The translations under genes were made by a program, and so were the position numbers. A stretch of DNA of 64,000 nucleotides from Fremontodendron californicum. Lineage: Eukaryota > Streptophyta > Magnoliopsida > Malvales > Malvaceae. Below the pieces are notes generated by a model, which was not told the DNA's origin, made no database searches, and worked only from the letters and a program-made list of their open reading frames with translations. Of the stretch, positions 33,376 through 45,724 are shown piece after piece (position 1 is the stretch's first letter; each line of letters begins with the position of its first letter). Location of the stretch: assembly GCA_030761205.1 (NCBI GenBank), contig JAULJL010000002.1:18393010-18457009 (forward strand). Reading direction: 5' to 3'.

Positions 33376-35795
33376 TGTAACAACCGAGGTTACATACAAT
33401 CGAGCAAAGTCAAACCCAAAAATTTTAAGGGCAAACTTGGAAATTGGTAAGAAGTTATAAGAGAAGGAAATAAAAGAAGAAAGGATCAAATTGAACAAAT
33501 TAAAAATTTAACGGCTTAATGGTTAGTTATGAAAAGTACAGGGACCAATGTGCAATTATACCAAAAATTGAAAAATATCTTTTAAGTTCATTTTTATCTC
33601 TTGAAAACTCTAAAATTTATATTTCTTCCTCAAGTAGCAGCCGGCCCTTTCTTCTTTTCATTTTCTCAAAATTTTCTTCAAGCATTTTCCACCAAAATTT
33701 CATCAATAATCACATCCAATGTTAGTTTCTTGATTAATTTTTCCTTTTCTCTAGATTTTCTACATGAATATGCTAAGATTTTAGCTCCATGAACACGTTA
33801 AAGTCTGGAATTTCATCTATTAAGTATGATTTTTACTTTCCTTTAGTAAGAATTAAAAGGATTTGAAAGCATGAACAAGAAAATGGGAAGAAAAAGCAAA
33901 ACAGGGGAACTGAGCATGCCTCATATTCTAATTTTTTGGGTTTGGCAAAGTTGGGTTTGCATTTTTTTTGATAATTTTCCTAGAAACTAAACTTTAATAT
34001 GAGAATTTTAGTTTTTGAATCACCCAAAACCGAAAAGCGATTAAAAAGATAAAATTCGGTGAAGTTGGCTGTCCTGTTTTGACCCCTGTTTTGGTATAGT
34101 TTTGGGATTTATCAAACTTGATCAAGATTTTGTTTTAATTTTCTAAGTTAGTTACTTTCTTCAATAAGTAGACTTATTGGCTTAGATAAACCAATTGGAA
34201 TCACTACAAAATTCCTTACCAAACTCAAGTTATAATTTTTCTAATCTAGTTCGATAGTAAGGAATTCATTGCTTAAGAGAAATATAGTACTAAATGATGA
34301 TTATGGATTATGGAAATCTCTAAGGCATGGAGTACTAGCAAGGAATTTGATAAGGACATGAATATGGAGTTGAATTATGGAGAAAATGATTATGGAAGTG
34401 ATATTAAAAATTAAGGATATGTTGTTTTGAGTATGAGAAATTAATATTGACTTTGGAGTAGATTAATGGGACTTAAGCTGCATTCATAATTGCATAATGC
34501 TTTGAGTATATATAAATACCAATTATCGTTAATCTTTAGGCCACATAGATCTAACGTCACTCGAGGATCCCGAGGTTACAGGCCGAGGCGTATAGGGAGA
34601 TTATCTCAAGGACTATGAGTAGACTATAACTATAGTTATCTGGAGTTTCTTTAATTATAATTATAATTTATTTAGCATGATATTTATTTGATGTATTAAA
34701 GAAATATGTGATATATAAACATATGAATTGATTTTGTTATTAATGTGCATGTATTTCAAGAAATATTATATCGAGCAAGTTGGATGATTTATAAAATATG
34801 ATTATACATAGATTTTGACATACATGGTTTTGGCTCCACCTGACATATGTATGAGATTATACCCTTTGATCGGAATACAGAAGCTGCGTGCTACGCCTTT
34901 GTGGTGGGAGCAACCTCCAAAGTCCCAATTTCGTGATATTAGACTGGGGTATGAGAGCTGCGTGCTACGCCTTTGTGGTGGGAGCCATCTCCAGAGTCCA
35001 TACCCTGTTATATTAGCCTTTTGGGGGCACATCATAGCGACACATATGCCTTTGGGGCGTCCTATGGTGATATTGGCCTTTGGAGCCGGCTACTAGTATG
35101 CCTACATGGATATTACCTTGTTATTACATGGATGTATGGATAAATCTTATGCATGACAGTAAGTTGGAGCCCAATTATACGAAACTTGATTTACTCTACA
35201 AATTTTATTTATTGATTTGTTATTATAATACTGTTATACATTTAAAAACTTTGCTATATCTTCGAATTATTCATTATAGTTTTACTATTATTTATTTCTG
35301 GAAACATTTATTATGTCTTAAAAGTTATAGTCATAGTTTTCAAATATTTTAAAAGTTGTCTACTCACTGAGATATTCATATATCTCACCTTTTCATGTTT
35401 CTCATTTTCAGGTTATAGTTAGGTGTCAGGTTTGCTACCTTCCTCCACTCTCCGCTTCTAATAGTGTTTTGACGTGGTGGGCATCGTACTTAAACCTCTC
35501 TAGAAGTCTTATTTCTTTTGATGTCTTTTATCTAGTAAACCTTTTTGAGATAGGTTTACTTTTAGATAAATTGTATATATTTGAAGTTATGAGACAATGA
35601 ATCAATATGTATTGACTTGAATATAGATTGATCATGGATAATATTTGAATATGCATGTATAAATGTGATAAACTGTATTGAGAAATATTGCTTGCCGAGG
35701 ATATAAACTGAATGTCTTTTTGCAGGATGGTTATAGTTAAGATAGAAAGGAAACTCTGTCGGATTTTAGGTAGATTATCCGGACAGGGTGTAACA
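33376..35795 (+). repeat. 5' LTR of the Tekay-like element (2420 bp)
   Basis: It runs from TGTAACAACCGAGGTTACAT to GGACAGGGTGTAACA. It contains two copies of a block with GAGCTGCGTGCTACGCCTTT and GTGGTGGGAGC (34876-34990), where the 3' LTR has only one. Numerous substitutions separate the two LTRs, so the insertion is not recent. Confidence 0.93.
34507..34518 (+). promoter_or_regulatory. Candidate TATA box in the 5' LTR of the Tekay-like element
   Basis: TATATATAAATA sits about 1.1 kb into the LTR. The 3' LTR has the diverged GTATGTATAAATAC at the same place (about 44507-44520). It is a plausible start for the U3/R boundary; no transcription start can be shown from sequence. Confidence 0.4.
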
Positions 35796-35798
35796 AAT

Positions 35799-35810
35799 TA
35801 GTATCAGAGC
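35799..35810 (+). other. tRNA-Met primer binding site of the Tekay-like element
   Basis: TAGTATCAGAGC follows the 5' LTR after 3 bp. It differs from the canonical TGGTATCAGAGC by one G-to-A change, in line with the G:C to A:T decay seen in the coding region. Confidence 0.85.
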
Positions 35811-35890
35811 ATAGGATATAGGTCCTGTAGACTTAAGAACTGTTTGTTGAAGTATTAAAAGATTGTCACTTGTGCAGGAAATCAGACACG

Positions 35891-36995
35891 ATGCCACCAC
35901 GTCGAAGAGGAAGGCCCATAATCAATCCTCTACCCCAAGATAACAATAGGAATAGAAATAAGAATATTGATGTGCAAGTTGAAGCACAAGCTTCAGCTAC
36001 TGGTTCATCTTCTATTGCTGCACCCCCAGCGGCACCCCCTATAGCTGACTTTAATTTAGCTGAGGCAGTTGCGGCCTTGGCAAGAGTGATTCCCACTTTG
36101 ACTGCCCCTGTTGAAAAAGGGATAGTTGATTACTGTAAAGACCTGAAGAATATGGGTTGCAAGATTTTTACGAGATCTTTGGAATCAGACTTAGCTTTGA
36201 CATGGCTATAGAAAATTGAGATTACTTCCATTACTCTTCAGATTCCTGAGCCCATGAAGTTACCATGTGCGGTGCAATTCTTGGAAGATCATGCACACAC
36301 ATGGTGGAAAACTACAGTGCAAAGGTATGTTGGACGTCCTACCATAACCTGGGCAGACTTTCGAAGAGAATTTAAGGAAAAATACTATTCACGAACTTTG
36401 CGGGAAAAGAAATAGACTGAGTTTATGAATCTAAAACAGGGTAGTATGCCAGTAGCAGAGTATGAGCAAAAATTCAACGAGCTATCAGAATTTGCTCCAT
36501 CGATAGTAGCTAACGATGTTGACAGATGCAAGAAATTCCAAGATGGGATACATGTTAGTATTCGGGATAGGCTGACGACCTTGGATACATATGACTTTAA
36601 TAAATGGGTCAATATGGCAATCAAAGCTGAACAGAATCTGAAAGAAATGAAAGACAGAGAAAAGAAGTTCAGAAAAAGAAAAGGGCAGTCCTCTAGTGAG
36701 GACGCGAGGCTTAAGAAAAGCTATTTAGAGAGCAGTTCCAGTAGTTACAAACCCTCGACATTCCAAGGGGGATCGGACAAAAAACCTTTTAGTGGTGCTT
36801 CTAGTAGACCTACCACCGGACCTCAACAGCAGACTAGATCGCTGCCTGGGAGGTCAGAAGAACCTCGGACCTCGACTTCTTCTTAGTGTCCCCACTATGG
36901 GAGGAATCATACTGGTGAATGTTGGAGACTACAGGGTGTATGTTTTCACTGCAAAGAACAGGGACACATGAAACGAGATTGACCCAAGCTGGGGA
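35891..36995 (+). pseudogene. gag of the Tekay-like element
   Basis: The frame starts MPPRRRGRPIINPLPQDNNR, passes an alanine-rich segment, then the capsid motif AHTWWKTTVQRYVGRPTITW and the later MNLKQGSMPVAEYEQKFNEL. It ends in a basic tail and a CCHC knuckle (CFHCKEQGHMKRD) at about 36949-36981, whose last cysteine codon reads TGA. Gag packages element RNA into particles. In-frame TAG codons at 36208, 36414 and 36884 each occupy a position where CAG would be expected, so a C-to-T change explains each. Confidence 0.9.
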
Positions 36996-37129
36996 ACAAG
37001 GGAGCTACCAGTCAGTTATCAGTGGGTCAACCTATTGCTACACCTCAGTCGATAGCAGTTAGAGATACAACTGGGGCACAATCTCAAGTTTGTTCATCTA
37101 CTGGTCCTCCACAGAGTGGAAAGCCTGGT

Positions 37130-37800
37130 AGGCCCCAAACTGCAACCAGAATTTATGCTATGACCCAGCTGCAGGCTCAGGCTACTCCTGAAGTGGTTAC
37201 ATGTATTCTCTCAGTTTCTAAGGCAGATACTAGAATCTTAATAGATCCGGATACAACTCATTCTTTCGTTGATAATTCATATGTCATGCATTTGGATAGA
37301 GAGTCTAGGAGGTTAGACATTCCTATGGTCGTTAGTACCCCAGTGGATGAAACTTTGAAGATTGATGTGGTTTGTCTGGGCTGTATTGTTATGGTTTAGG
37401 AGCATGAATTACTAGTTGATCTGTTTCCATTAGGAATGTATGATTTTGATGTGATTCTGGGAATGGATTGGTTGTCTAAGCATAATGCAGTGATAGATTG
37501 CTTATCCAAAACTGTGACTTTTAAGAAGTTGGGAGACTTGGAGTTCACCTTTCAAGGAGAAAGAAAAGTTTTACCTTTTTGCCTTATCTCTACGATGGCA
37601 GCTAATAGATGCTTGCAGAAAGGGTATTCTGCTTACCTTGCTTATGTGATTAACAAAGACATACATGAGGCAAAGTTGGAAACCATACCTGTGGTCAAAG
37701 AGTTTCCTGAGATCTTTCCTGAAGAATTGATCGGTTTACCTCTTGACAAGGAATTGGAGTTTAATATCGACTTAATCCCTGGTAGTGGTCCTATTTCTTA
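37130..37800 (+). pseudogene. Aspartic protease region of the Tekay-like element
   Basis: The sequence ILIDPDTTHSFVDNSYVM at about 37220-37285 aligns with the protease active-site loop, but the D-S/T-G triad reads D-P-D. Further on, YDFDVILGMDWLSKHNAVID at about 37440-37495 matches the conserved C-terminal part of gypsy proteases. A TAG at about 37397 (expected CAG) separates the halves, and another at 37799 precedes RT. The enzyme would have cut the Gag-Pol polyprotein. Confidence 0.85.
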
Positions 37801-38640
37801 GGCACCCTATAGAATGGCACCCTCGGAGCTAAATAAATTGAAAATGCAGTTGCAAGATCTAGTTAACAGAGGTTTCATTCTGCCTAGTGCCTCACCGTGG
37901 GGAGCATCGATTTTGTTTGTAAAGAAAAAGGATGGATCTTTACAGTTGTGCATCGGCTACCGACAACTGAACAAGGTCACCATTAAGAACAAGTATCCTT
38001 TGCCAAGGATTGATGACTTGTTTGATCAGTTGCAAGGTGCAAGTGTATTCTCCAAAATAGACCTAAGGTCTGGTTATCATCAATTGAAGATCAAAGAATT
38101 TAATATTCCAAAGATTAGTTTTAGAACTCGATATGGTCATTATGAATTCTTAGTTATGCCTTTTGGGCTAACTAACGCACCTGCAGTCTTTATGGATTTG
38201 ATGAATAGGGTGTTTCGACCCTACTTAGATAAGTTTCTCATTGTATTCATCGATGACATCCTAGTTTATTCTAAAAATGAGGATGATCATGTAAGCCATT
38301 TAAGAACAGTGCTGCAGACTATGCGTGAAAAGCAACTTTATGCTAAATTTTCCAAGTGTGAATTCTAGCTGGACAAAATAGCATTCCTTGGTCACGTGGT
38401 ATCTAAGGAAGGGATCTTTGTGGATCCAAAAAAGATAGAAGCTATAGTTGCTTGGGAAAGATCTACTAATGTCATAGAAGTTAGAAGCTTTCTCGGATTG
38501 GCAGGATACTATCGAAGATTCGTGGAAGGATTTTCCATGATTGCCACCCCTTTGTCAAAGCTAACATGGAAGCATGCTAAGTTTGAGTGGACTGATGAAT
38601 GTGAGCAAGCTTTCCAAGAGCTCAAGTGTAGATTGACCAC
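37801..38640 (+). pseudogene. Reverse transcriptase of the Tekay-like element
   Basis: Domain landmarks appear in order: LVNRGFILPSASPWGASILF, FVKKKDGSLQLCIGYRQLNK, YPLPRIDDLFDQLQGASVFS, KIDLRSGYHQLKIKE, EFLVMPFGLTNAP, and the catalytic FIDDILVYS. This is a full-length gypsy RT palm. One TAG at about 38366 occupies a tryptophan position (TGG to TAG) after AKFSKCEF. The reading frame then resumes with LDKIAFLGHVVSKEGIFVD and the thumb. Confidence 0.93.
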
Positions 38641-39060
38641 AGCACCAGTTCTTATGCTACCATCAGGGATTGGAAGCTTTGTGGTATACAGTGATGCTTC
38701 AAGGCGAGGTTTAGGTTGCGTTTTGATGCAACATGGGAAGGAGATAGCTTATGCTTCCCGGCAACTGAAACAGCATGACCAGAACTATCCCACTCACGAT
38801 CTAGAGTTGGCGGTAGTGGTGTTTGCACTGAAAATTTGGAGGCATTATTTGTTTGGAGAAAAATGTATAATCTACACTGATCATAAGAGTCTGAAATATC
38901 TGATGGATCAGAAAAGATTGAATTTGAGGCAAAGGAGATGGTTGGAATTGATAAAATATTATGACTGTGTGATTGACTACCACCCAGGAAAGGCCAAAGT
39001 AGTGGTCTATGCTCTTAGTCGAAAGTCTTTTAGTTCTCTTGCTCATATCCGAGCGATTCA
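38641..39060 (+). pseudogene. RNase H of the Tekay-like element
   Basis: FVVYSDASRRGLGCVLMQ carries the first catalytic aspartate, IAYASRQLKQHDQNYPTHDL the glutamate region, and CIIYTDHKSLKYLMDQKRLN the next aspartate. The segment is open, within the 457-codon ORF at 38396-39769. A tyrosine in VVYALSRK replaces the usual aspartate in the VADALSRK motif, so the last catalytic position appears lost. Confidence 0.9.
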
Positions 39061-39179
39061 AAAACCTTTACAAAATGAGTTGAAGTCTTTACCTTTGGAA
39101 TTGATGATTGATGAGAATGATCTCCTAGTAGCCCACTTGAAGGTTAAACTGATTCATATTGATAAGATACGTGAAGCAC

Positions 39180-40260
39180 AGAATAATGACCCTATGTTGG
39201 TAAAGTTAAAGGAGGAAGTAAGGGATGGCATGAGGACTGACTTTCAAATGAAGGATGATGATGTACTGATAATAAGAAATAAGCTTTGTGTGCCTCAGGA
39301 TGAGGAACTCTGGAAGGTGATTTTGGAGGAAGCTCATAGTTCACCATATGCGTTGCATCCTAATAGTGTGAAGATGTATCGAACCTTAAGAGAACACTAT
39401 TGGTGGCAAGGTATGAAACGGGACATAGCTGAGTTTGTTTCTAGATATTTGGTATGCCAACAAATTAAAGTCGAGCATCAAAAACCTTCAGGGAAGTTGA
39501 ACCCCCTACCTATTCCTCAATGGAAGTGGGAAGATATTGCTATGGATTTCATTTTGGGATTGCCAAGAACGCAGTCTGGTTATGACAGCATTTGGGTGAT
39601 TGTTAATCGTCTAACAAAATCAGCTCACTTTTTGCCAGTCAAGAAGACTTTTTCCATGGAAAGGCTGGCTAAACTTTATGTGAATGACATTGTCAGGTTG
39701 TATGGTGCCCCAGTATCGATTGTATCTGATCGAGACCCTAGATTCACATCTCGATTCTGGCCAAGTTAGCATAATGCTATGGGCACTAAACTCAAGTTCA
39801 GTATCGTTTTTCATCCCCAGACAGATGGACAGTCTGAACGGACAATTCAAATTCTGGAAGATATGCTTAGATCTTGTATTATGGAATTCAAAGGAAACTG
39901 GGATGAACACTTGCCTGTAGCAGAGTTTGCATATAACAATAGTTATCAGTCCAGCACCGATATGGCTCTGATTGAAGCCTTGTATGGAAGGAAGTGCAGA
40001 ACTCCGGTGTGTTAGGATGATACAGATGAAAGGAAATTGCTAGGTCAGAAAATTGTTATGATCACTGTAGACAAAGTAAAGGTAATCCAGGAAAAGATAA
40101 AAATAGCTCAAGATCGGCAAAAAAGTTATGCAGATAACCGGTGAAAAGATTTAGAGTTTGAAGTTAGTGATATGGTGTTTCTGAAAGTGACTTCTTGGAA
40201 AGGAGTAATCCGGTTTGGAAGACAAGGAAAGCTGGGTCCTCGATATATGGGGTCGTATGA
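39180..40260 (+). pseudogene. Integrase of the Tekay-like element
   Basis: The zinc-binding HHCC segment is at about 39340-39470 (LHPNSVKMYRTLREHYWWQG, then RYLVCQQIK), with the first cysteine of the C-x2-C pair changed to tyrosine. The DDE core follows: AMDFILGLPRTQSGYDSIWV, VSDRDPRFTSRFW, and PQTDGQSERTIQILEDMLRS. Stops at 39766 (TAG), 40014 (TAG) and 40141 (TGA) interrupt it. A GPRYMGSYEIIERIGPVAYR segment is the GPY/F module that precedes the chromodomain. All three stops can be explained by G:C to A:T transitions. Confidence 0.9.
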
Positions 40261-40309
40261 GATCATCGAAAGGATTGGCCCAGTTGCTTATAGATACCGG
40301 AAGAACTGT

Positions 40310-40587
40310 CACAAATTCATAATGTGTTCCATGTTTCTATGTTCCGAAAGTATATTTTCGATTCTTCACATATATTGAAGGACTTGCCTATGCAAATTGA
40401 GAAAAATTTAACTTACGAAGAGCAACCGATTGAGATTTTGGATAGAAAAGACCAAGTTCTAAGGACTAAGACTATTCCATTAGAGAAAGTTATTTGGAGG
40501 AATCATTCATATGAAGAAGCTACATGGGAAAGGGAAGAAGATATGCGAACTCAATATCCTTACTTGTTCAATCAAATTGGTAAGTAA
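40310..40587 (+). pseudogene. Chromodomain at the integrase C-terminus of the Tekay-like element
   Basis: After a one-base frameshift near 40295 the sequence resumes with FHVSMFRKYIFDSSHIL, then EEQPIEILDRKDQVLRTKTI and VIWRNHSYEEATWEREEDM. This is the chromodomain that marks chromoviruses and guides integration to heterochromatin. The first part of the aromatic cage is diverged, as is usual for the group II chromodomains of Tekay elements. Confidence 0.88.
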
Positions 40588-40621
40588 ATTTCGAGGACGA
40601 AATTTTTCTAAGAGGGTAGGT
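40588..40621 (+). other. Polypurine tract of the Tekay-like element
   Basis: TTTCGAGGACGAAATTTTTC followed by TAAGAGGGTAGGT leads directly into the 3' LTR. The GAGGACGAAATTTTT motif before the tract is characteristic of this chromovirus group. Confidence 0.88.
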
Positions 40622-40881
40622 TGTAACAACCGAGGTTACATATGATCAAGCAAAGTCAAACCCCAAATTTAAGGGCAAACTTGGAAATTGGTAAGTTATA
40701 AGTGAAGGAAATAAAAGAAGGAAGGATCAAATTGAACAAATTAAAAGTTTAAGGGCTTAATGGTTAGTTATGAAAAGTTGAGGGACCAATGTGCAATTAT
40801 ACCAAAAATTGAAAAATATCTTTTAAGTTCATTTTTATCTCTTGAAAACTCTAGAATTTGTATTTCTTCCTCAAGTAGCAG

Positions 40882-43638
40882 TGTCACATCCCAAATCTGG
40901 GAGTGTGACCGGCCAGAGACAAGTATATACCCTTGCCTCTGAAGCCTTAACCATTCATCTACCTAACGAAATTTCGGCATGACCTCTCCCGATAAGGGGG
41001 TTACCGAACCTGCAAAACATGCAACACAATAATAATAACACATGACATCCCGGTTAAGACACCTCCAACTAGGGAGTAACCGAGATGCCCCGCAGCAGAC
41101 GCACAAAGTGATCCACAATGCATATATTTATATACAATACCAAAAATATACACAACAATCTCAGTCTCCAACCGGATAACTGCATGACACATAATACAAC
41201 ATACTTAGAAAAAATAACATATGACATCCCTATGTGACTATGCATGGTTCCTCCATCAAGCAACGGATCAACTCGTCAAAATGACATGTCATGCTCACCA
41301 ACTAGTGTCACGAACTAAGCCGGCGGGGTGGATGAGGGACCGGGTCGATCAGTATCTGAAAAAGAAAAATAACTAAAGAGTGACTCATGAGGACCCAGTG
41401 AGCAACTGCAAGTTATATTAACTAATATCACCTAGATGTTTCTATCCAACATCACAAACAACTATAACATCCTGTAGGGTTGTAGACTCCTACAAACCGG
41501 TAGGGCTCGAAAGCTCCTACAAAACTGGTAAGGCACGAAGGCTCCTACAAAACCAGTAGGGCTCGAAGGCTCCTACAAAACCGGTAGGGCACAAAGGTTC
41601 CTACAAAACTGGTAGGGCACGAAGGCTTCTACAAAACCAGTAGGGCTCGAAGGCTCCTACATAACCGGTAGGGCTTAATGGCAGCCTACAAATTCGATAG
41701 GGCACAATGGCAGCCTACAAATACGATAAGGCACAACGGCAGCCTACAAATCCGGTAGGGCACAACGGTAGCCTACAAATCCTGTATAGCTTAACATTAC
41801 AATAAACTGCATCACATAGCATTTAAATAAGCATACTAGCAAGGAACAATGTGGCGCCATACGGTCAACCACTCATACGACAATTCCAGATTATTACATA
41901 ATCATCACTTGTCCATTCCTTGGACCTTTTTCTCACGTCTTTAAGAGAACTTGATATCATAAGGTAATTCGTCGTCATACATTCATACAATCACAGCCAT
42001 TATGTCATAACATAATCTAACAATCTTACGTCTATCGCTACACGTTTACTCGCAGTGCGCTAAGCGGGAGAAATTGGTTCCTCGTGCTCCGAAACGCTTC
42101 CAACCACGGACTCAGCTAATCCGCGCTCCTAGTACATAAACAGTAATTTCATAAATATTTTATAAATTAGAAACATTCATACTATCCAAATTGTAGCTAA
42201 TTAGCTACTATCCGAAATTTTGCAGCTTAGCTATTTAAGTATCATAATATTTACACCTAGCTCGGGTGAAAATTCGGAGCAATGATCAACTAGAAAATTG
42301 CTCTCCCGAGCCTAGCAAAGCTAACGGTGGCCTCGGATGGTGGTGGAAGTGGCGACACAAGGTGGTTGGCCAACATGGTGAACTAGGCCAAGCTTAGATT
42401 TCTCACTCCAAGCCACTTTTTCAATCAACCAACCCCAAATAATAAATGTAGAGGTTGATTTAGGACTACCCATGGTGGTGGTTTAAGGTGGTGACTATGT
42501 TGGAAACCACCTAAGGCAAAAATGACCATAAAGAGAAACACATAGTTTCTCATGATTTCTTGAAAAACTAACACCAAATAAGTAATCCTTACATTCTAGA
42601 TAGTAGAACTATGTGTTTTTTTTGGCTTGGTGATGAGTAGAAATCAAGAGATCAAGCTTACAAGCTTTTGGTTATGAAGTTTTCTTCACTTTGGTTAGGT
42701 TTTCTCAAGGTTGAAGAAGAAAAACCCCTAAGGCATGAAAAAATGAAGGTCACGGCTAAACATGGGCTTCTTGGCTGATTTTTATGGCCATTTACCAAGC
42801 CAAATGACAAAAATACCCCTTTTAGCCCACTTTTTGTCTTTTAGTGCCTAAATGGGGCTCATATGAAATTTTTACGTTCGGGAGCTCATTTTTCACTTTT
42901 CTCGACATGGATATGTTTCAAATATCACTTTACACTAGTACGCAAGTTTTCATAATTTTTTGATATCCCGAGCATCAAATCTGGGCCCCGAACCGTTTAC
43001 GGGTCAACATTAAGACTTTTTCGGTTTTAGCTTCGATTCTCATTATAATTTCACCAACTGATTTCTAACATCATTTTATGTCCATATGAATCCATTTATT
43101 CACTTAAAACCTTTTCCGGACCTTCCCGCGGCCAGTTCTGATTTTTCACTCTTTGAAGCTAATTAAGGGCGTATTCCCTTTCCAATTTACATTTCGAGAA
43201 AAAAATGTCAAAATTTTCAATCTAAGCATCATATTGAGATCCTCTATGAGCACGAAGTCTATTGGTACCATATTTGAACCAAAAATAAAATTTTTGGTAA
43301 AATAACCAAAATACCCCTAGTTCATATTTTACCGGTTTTGTGCCGATTAGATTTTCCAATAATCCTAATCAGTAATATATCATATTTTAACACTATGTGA
43401 AATTAAGAAACCAAATTATATGGACTTTACGTTGTCCCGATTTTGATTCCAGTCTCGTGGTCAATTTAAGGCTAAATCTCTCAAATAGCCGATTAAACCC
43501 CTTATTCTAAAAATTATTAATATAACAATAAGACCAGATGGTAGTGTGCTTTGTCTACAAGCATACATAAACTTGATCCATCGTCTATGAATCATTTAAA
43601 GAGACCCGAGTCGATCTCTGACTTATGAGGGTCTTACA
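40882..43638 (+). mobile_element. Solo LTR (2757 bp) nested in the Tekay-like 3' LTR
   Basis: It begins TGTCACATCCCAAATCTGGG and ends GAGGGTCTTACA, flanked by AGCAG at 40877-40881 and 43639-43643. The 5' LTR of the host element shows the uninterrupted site. No coding sequence, primer site or polypurine tract lies inside, so it is a recombination product. The start resembles LTRs of Tekay/Del-type chromoviruses. It is the youngest layer in this part of the nest. Confidence 0.93.
41470..41795 (+). repeat. ~30-bp tandem repeat inside the solo LTR
   Basis: About ten units of CCTACAAAACCGGTAGGGC followed by TCGAAGGCT, ACGAAGGCT or ACAACGGCAG occur in a row. The unit changes type along the array: the left half has GAAGGCTCCTACAAAAC, the right half CAACGGCAGCCTACAAAT. 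It lies roughly a quarter of the way into the LTR. Confidence 0.9.
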
Positions 43639-45724
43639 AGCAGCCGGCCCTTTCTTCTTTTCATTCTGTCAAAATTTTCTTCAAGCATTTTCCACCAAAA
43701 TTTCATCAATAATCACATCCAAGGTTAGTTTCTTGATTAATTTTTCCTTTTCTCTAGATTTTATACATGAATATGCTAAGATTTTAGCTCCATGAACATG
43801 TTAAAGTCTGAAATTTCATCTATTAAGTATGAGTTTTACTTTCCTTTAGTAAGAATTAAAAGGATTTGAAAGCATGAACAAGAAAATGGGAAGCAAAAGC
43901 AAAACAGGGGAATTGAGCATGCCTCCTGTTCTGATTTTCTGGGTTCATCATAGTTGGGTTTGTATTTTTTTGATACTTTTCCTAGAAAGTAGACTTCAAT
44001 ACGAGAATTTTGATTTTTGGATCACCTAAAATCGATAAGCGGTTAAAAAGATAAAATTCAGTGAAGTTGGCTGTCCTGTTTTGACCCTTGTTTTGGCATA
44101 GTTTCGGGATTTATCAAACTTGATCAAGATATTGTTTTAATGTCTAAGTTAGTTATTTTCTTCATAAAGTAGACTTATTGGCTGAGATAAACCAATTGGA
44201 ATCACAACAAATTTCCTTACCAAACTCAAGTTATAATTTTTCTAATCTAGTTTGATAGTAAGGAATTCATTGCTTAAGAGAAATATAGTACTAAATGATG
44301 ATTATGAATTATGGAAATCTCTAAGACATGGAGTACTAGAAAATAATTTGATAAGGACATGAATATGGAGTTGAATTATGGAGAAAATGATTATGGAAGT
44401 GATATTAAAAATTAAGGATATTTTATTTTGAGTATGAGAAATTAGTATTGACTTTGGGGTAGATTAATGGGACGTAAGTTGCATTCATAATTGCATAATG
44501 CTTTGAGTATGTATAAATACCAATTATCGTTAATCTCTAGGCCACGTAGATCCAATGTCACTCGAGGATCCCGAGGTTACAGGCCGAGGCGTATAGGGAG
44601 ATCATCTCAAGGACTGTAAGTAGACTATAACTATAGTTATCTGGAGTTTCTTTAATTATAATTATAATTTGTTTAGCATGATATTTATTTTACGTATTAA
44701 TGACATATGCTATATATAAACATATGAATTGATTTTGTTATTAATGTGCATCTATTTCAAGAAATATTATATCGAGCAAGTTGGATGATTTATAAAATAT
44801 GATTATACATAGATTTTAACATACATGGTTTTGGCTCCACTTGACTTAATGTATGAGATTATACCCTTTGATCGGAATACGGGAGCTGCGTGCTACGCCT
44901 TTGTGGTGGGAGCCACCTCCAGAGTCCCTATCCCGTTATATTAGCCTTTTGGGGGCACATCATAGCGACAGATATGCCTTTGGGGCGTCCTATGGTGATA
45001 TTGGCCTTTGGAGCTGGCTACTAGTATGCCTATATGGATATTACCTTGTTATTACATGGATGTATGGATAAATCTTATGCATGACAGTAAGTTGGAGCCC
45101 AATTATATGAAACTTGATTTACTCTACAAATTTTATTTATTGATTTGTTATTATAATACTGTTATACATTTAAAAACTTTGCTATATCTTCGAATTCTTC
45201 ATTATTGTTTTACTATTATTTATTTTGGAAACGTTTATTATGTTTTAAAAGTTATCGTCGTAGTTTTCAAATGTTTTAAAAGTTGTCTACTCACTGAGAT
45301 ATTCATATATCTCACCTTTTCATGTTTCTCACTTTCAGGTTAGAGTTAGGTGTCAGGATTGCTGTCTTCCTCTACTCTCAGCTTCTAATAGTGTTTTGAC
45401 GTGGTGGGCATCGTACTTAAACCTCTCTAGAAGTCTTGTTTCTTTTGATGTCTTTTATCTAGTAAACCTTTTTGAGATATGTTTACTCTTAGATAAATAT
45501 ATATATTTGAAGTTATGAGACAATGAATCAATATGTATTGACTTGAATATAGATTGGTCATGGATACTATTTGAATATGCATGTATAAATGTGATAAACT
45601 GTATTGAGAAATATTGCTTGTGAGGATATAAACTGAATGTCATTTGCAGGATGGTTATAGTTAAGATAGAAAGGAAACTCTGTCGGATTTTAGGTAGATT
45701 ATCCGGACAGGGTATCACATAAGC

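Larger units (their letters stand above)
33376..45719 (+). mobile_element. Tekay/Del-like chromovirus (Ty3/gypsy), inserted in internal region 2
   Basis: LTRs at 33376-35795 and 40622-45719 start TGTAACAACCGAGG and end in CA. The flanking 5-bp duplication is TAAGC at 33371-33375 and 45720-45724. Internal region 1 shows the uninterrupted host sequence, which confirms the ends. Order is LTR, PBS, gag, zinc knuckle, protease, RT, RNase H, integrase, chromodomain, PPT, LTR. The long LTRs and the chromodomain with EEATWE fit the Tekay (Del) clade. At least seven in-frame stops and one frameshift inactivate it. The 3' LTR is split by a solo LTR. Confidence 0.93.
40622..45719 (+). repeat. 3' LTR of the Tekay-like element, split by a solo LTR
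   Basis: It runs 40622-40881, is interrupted at 40882-43638, and resumes to end GGACAGGGTATCACA at 45719. Without the insertion it measures about 2336 bp, 84 bp shorter than the 5' LTR. The difference comes mainly from the block present twice in the 5' LTR and once here (44880-44930). Confidence 0.92.
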
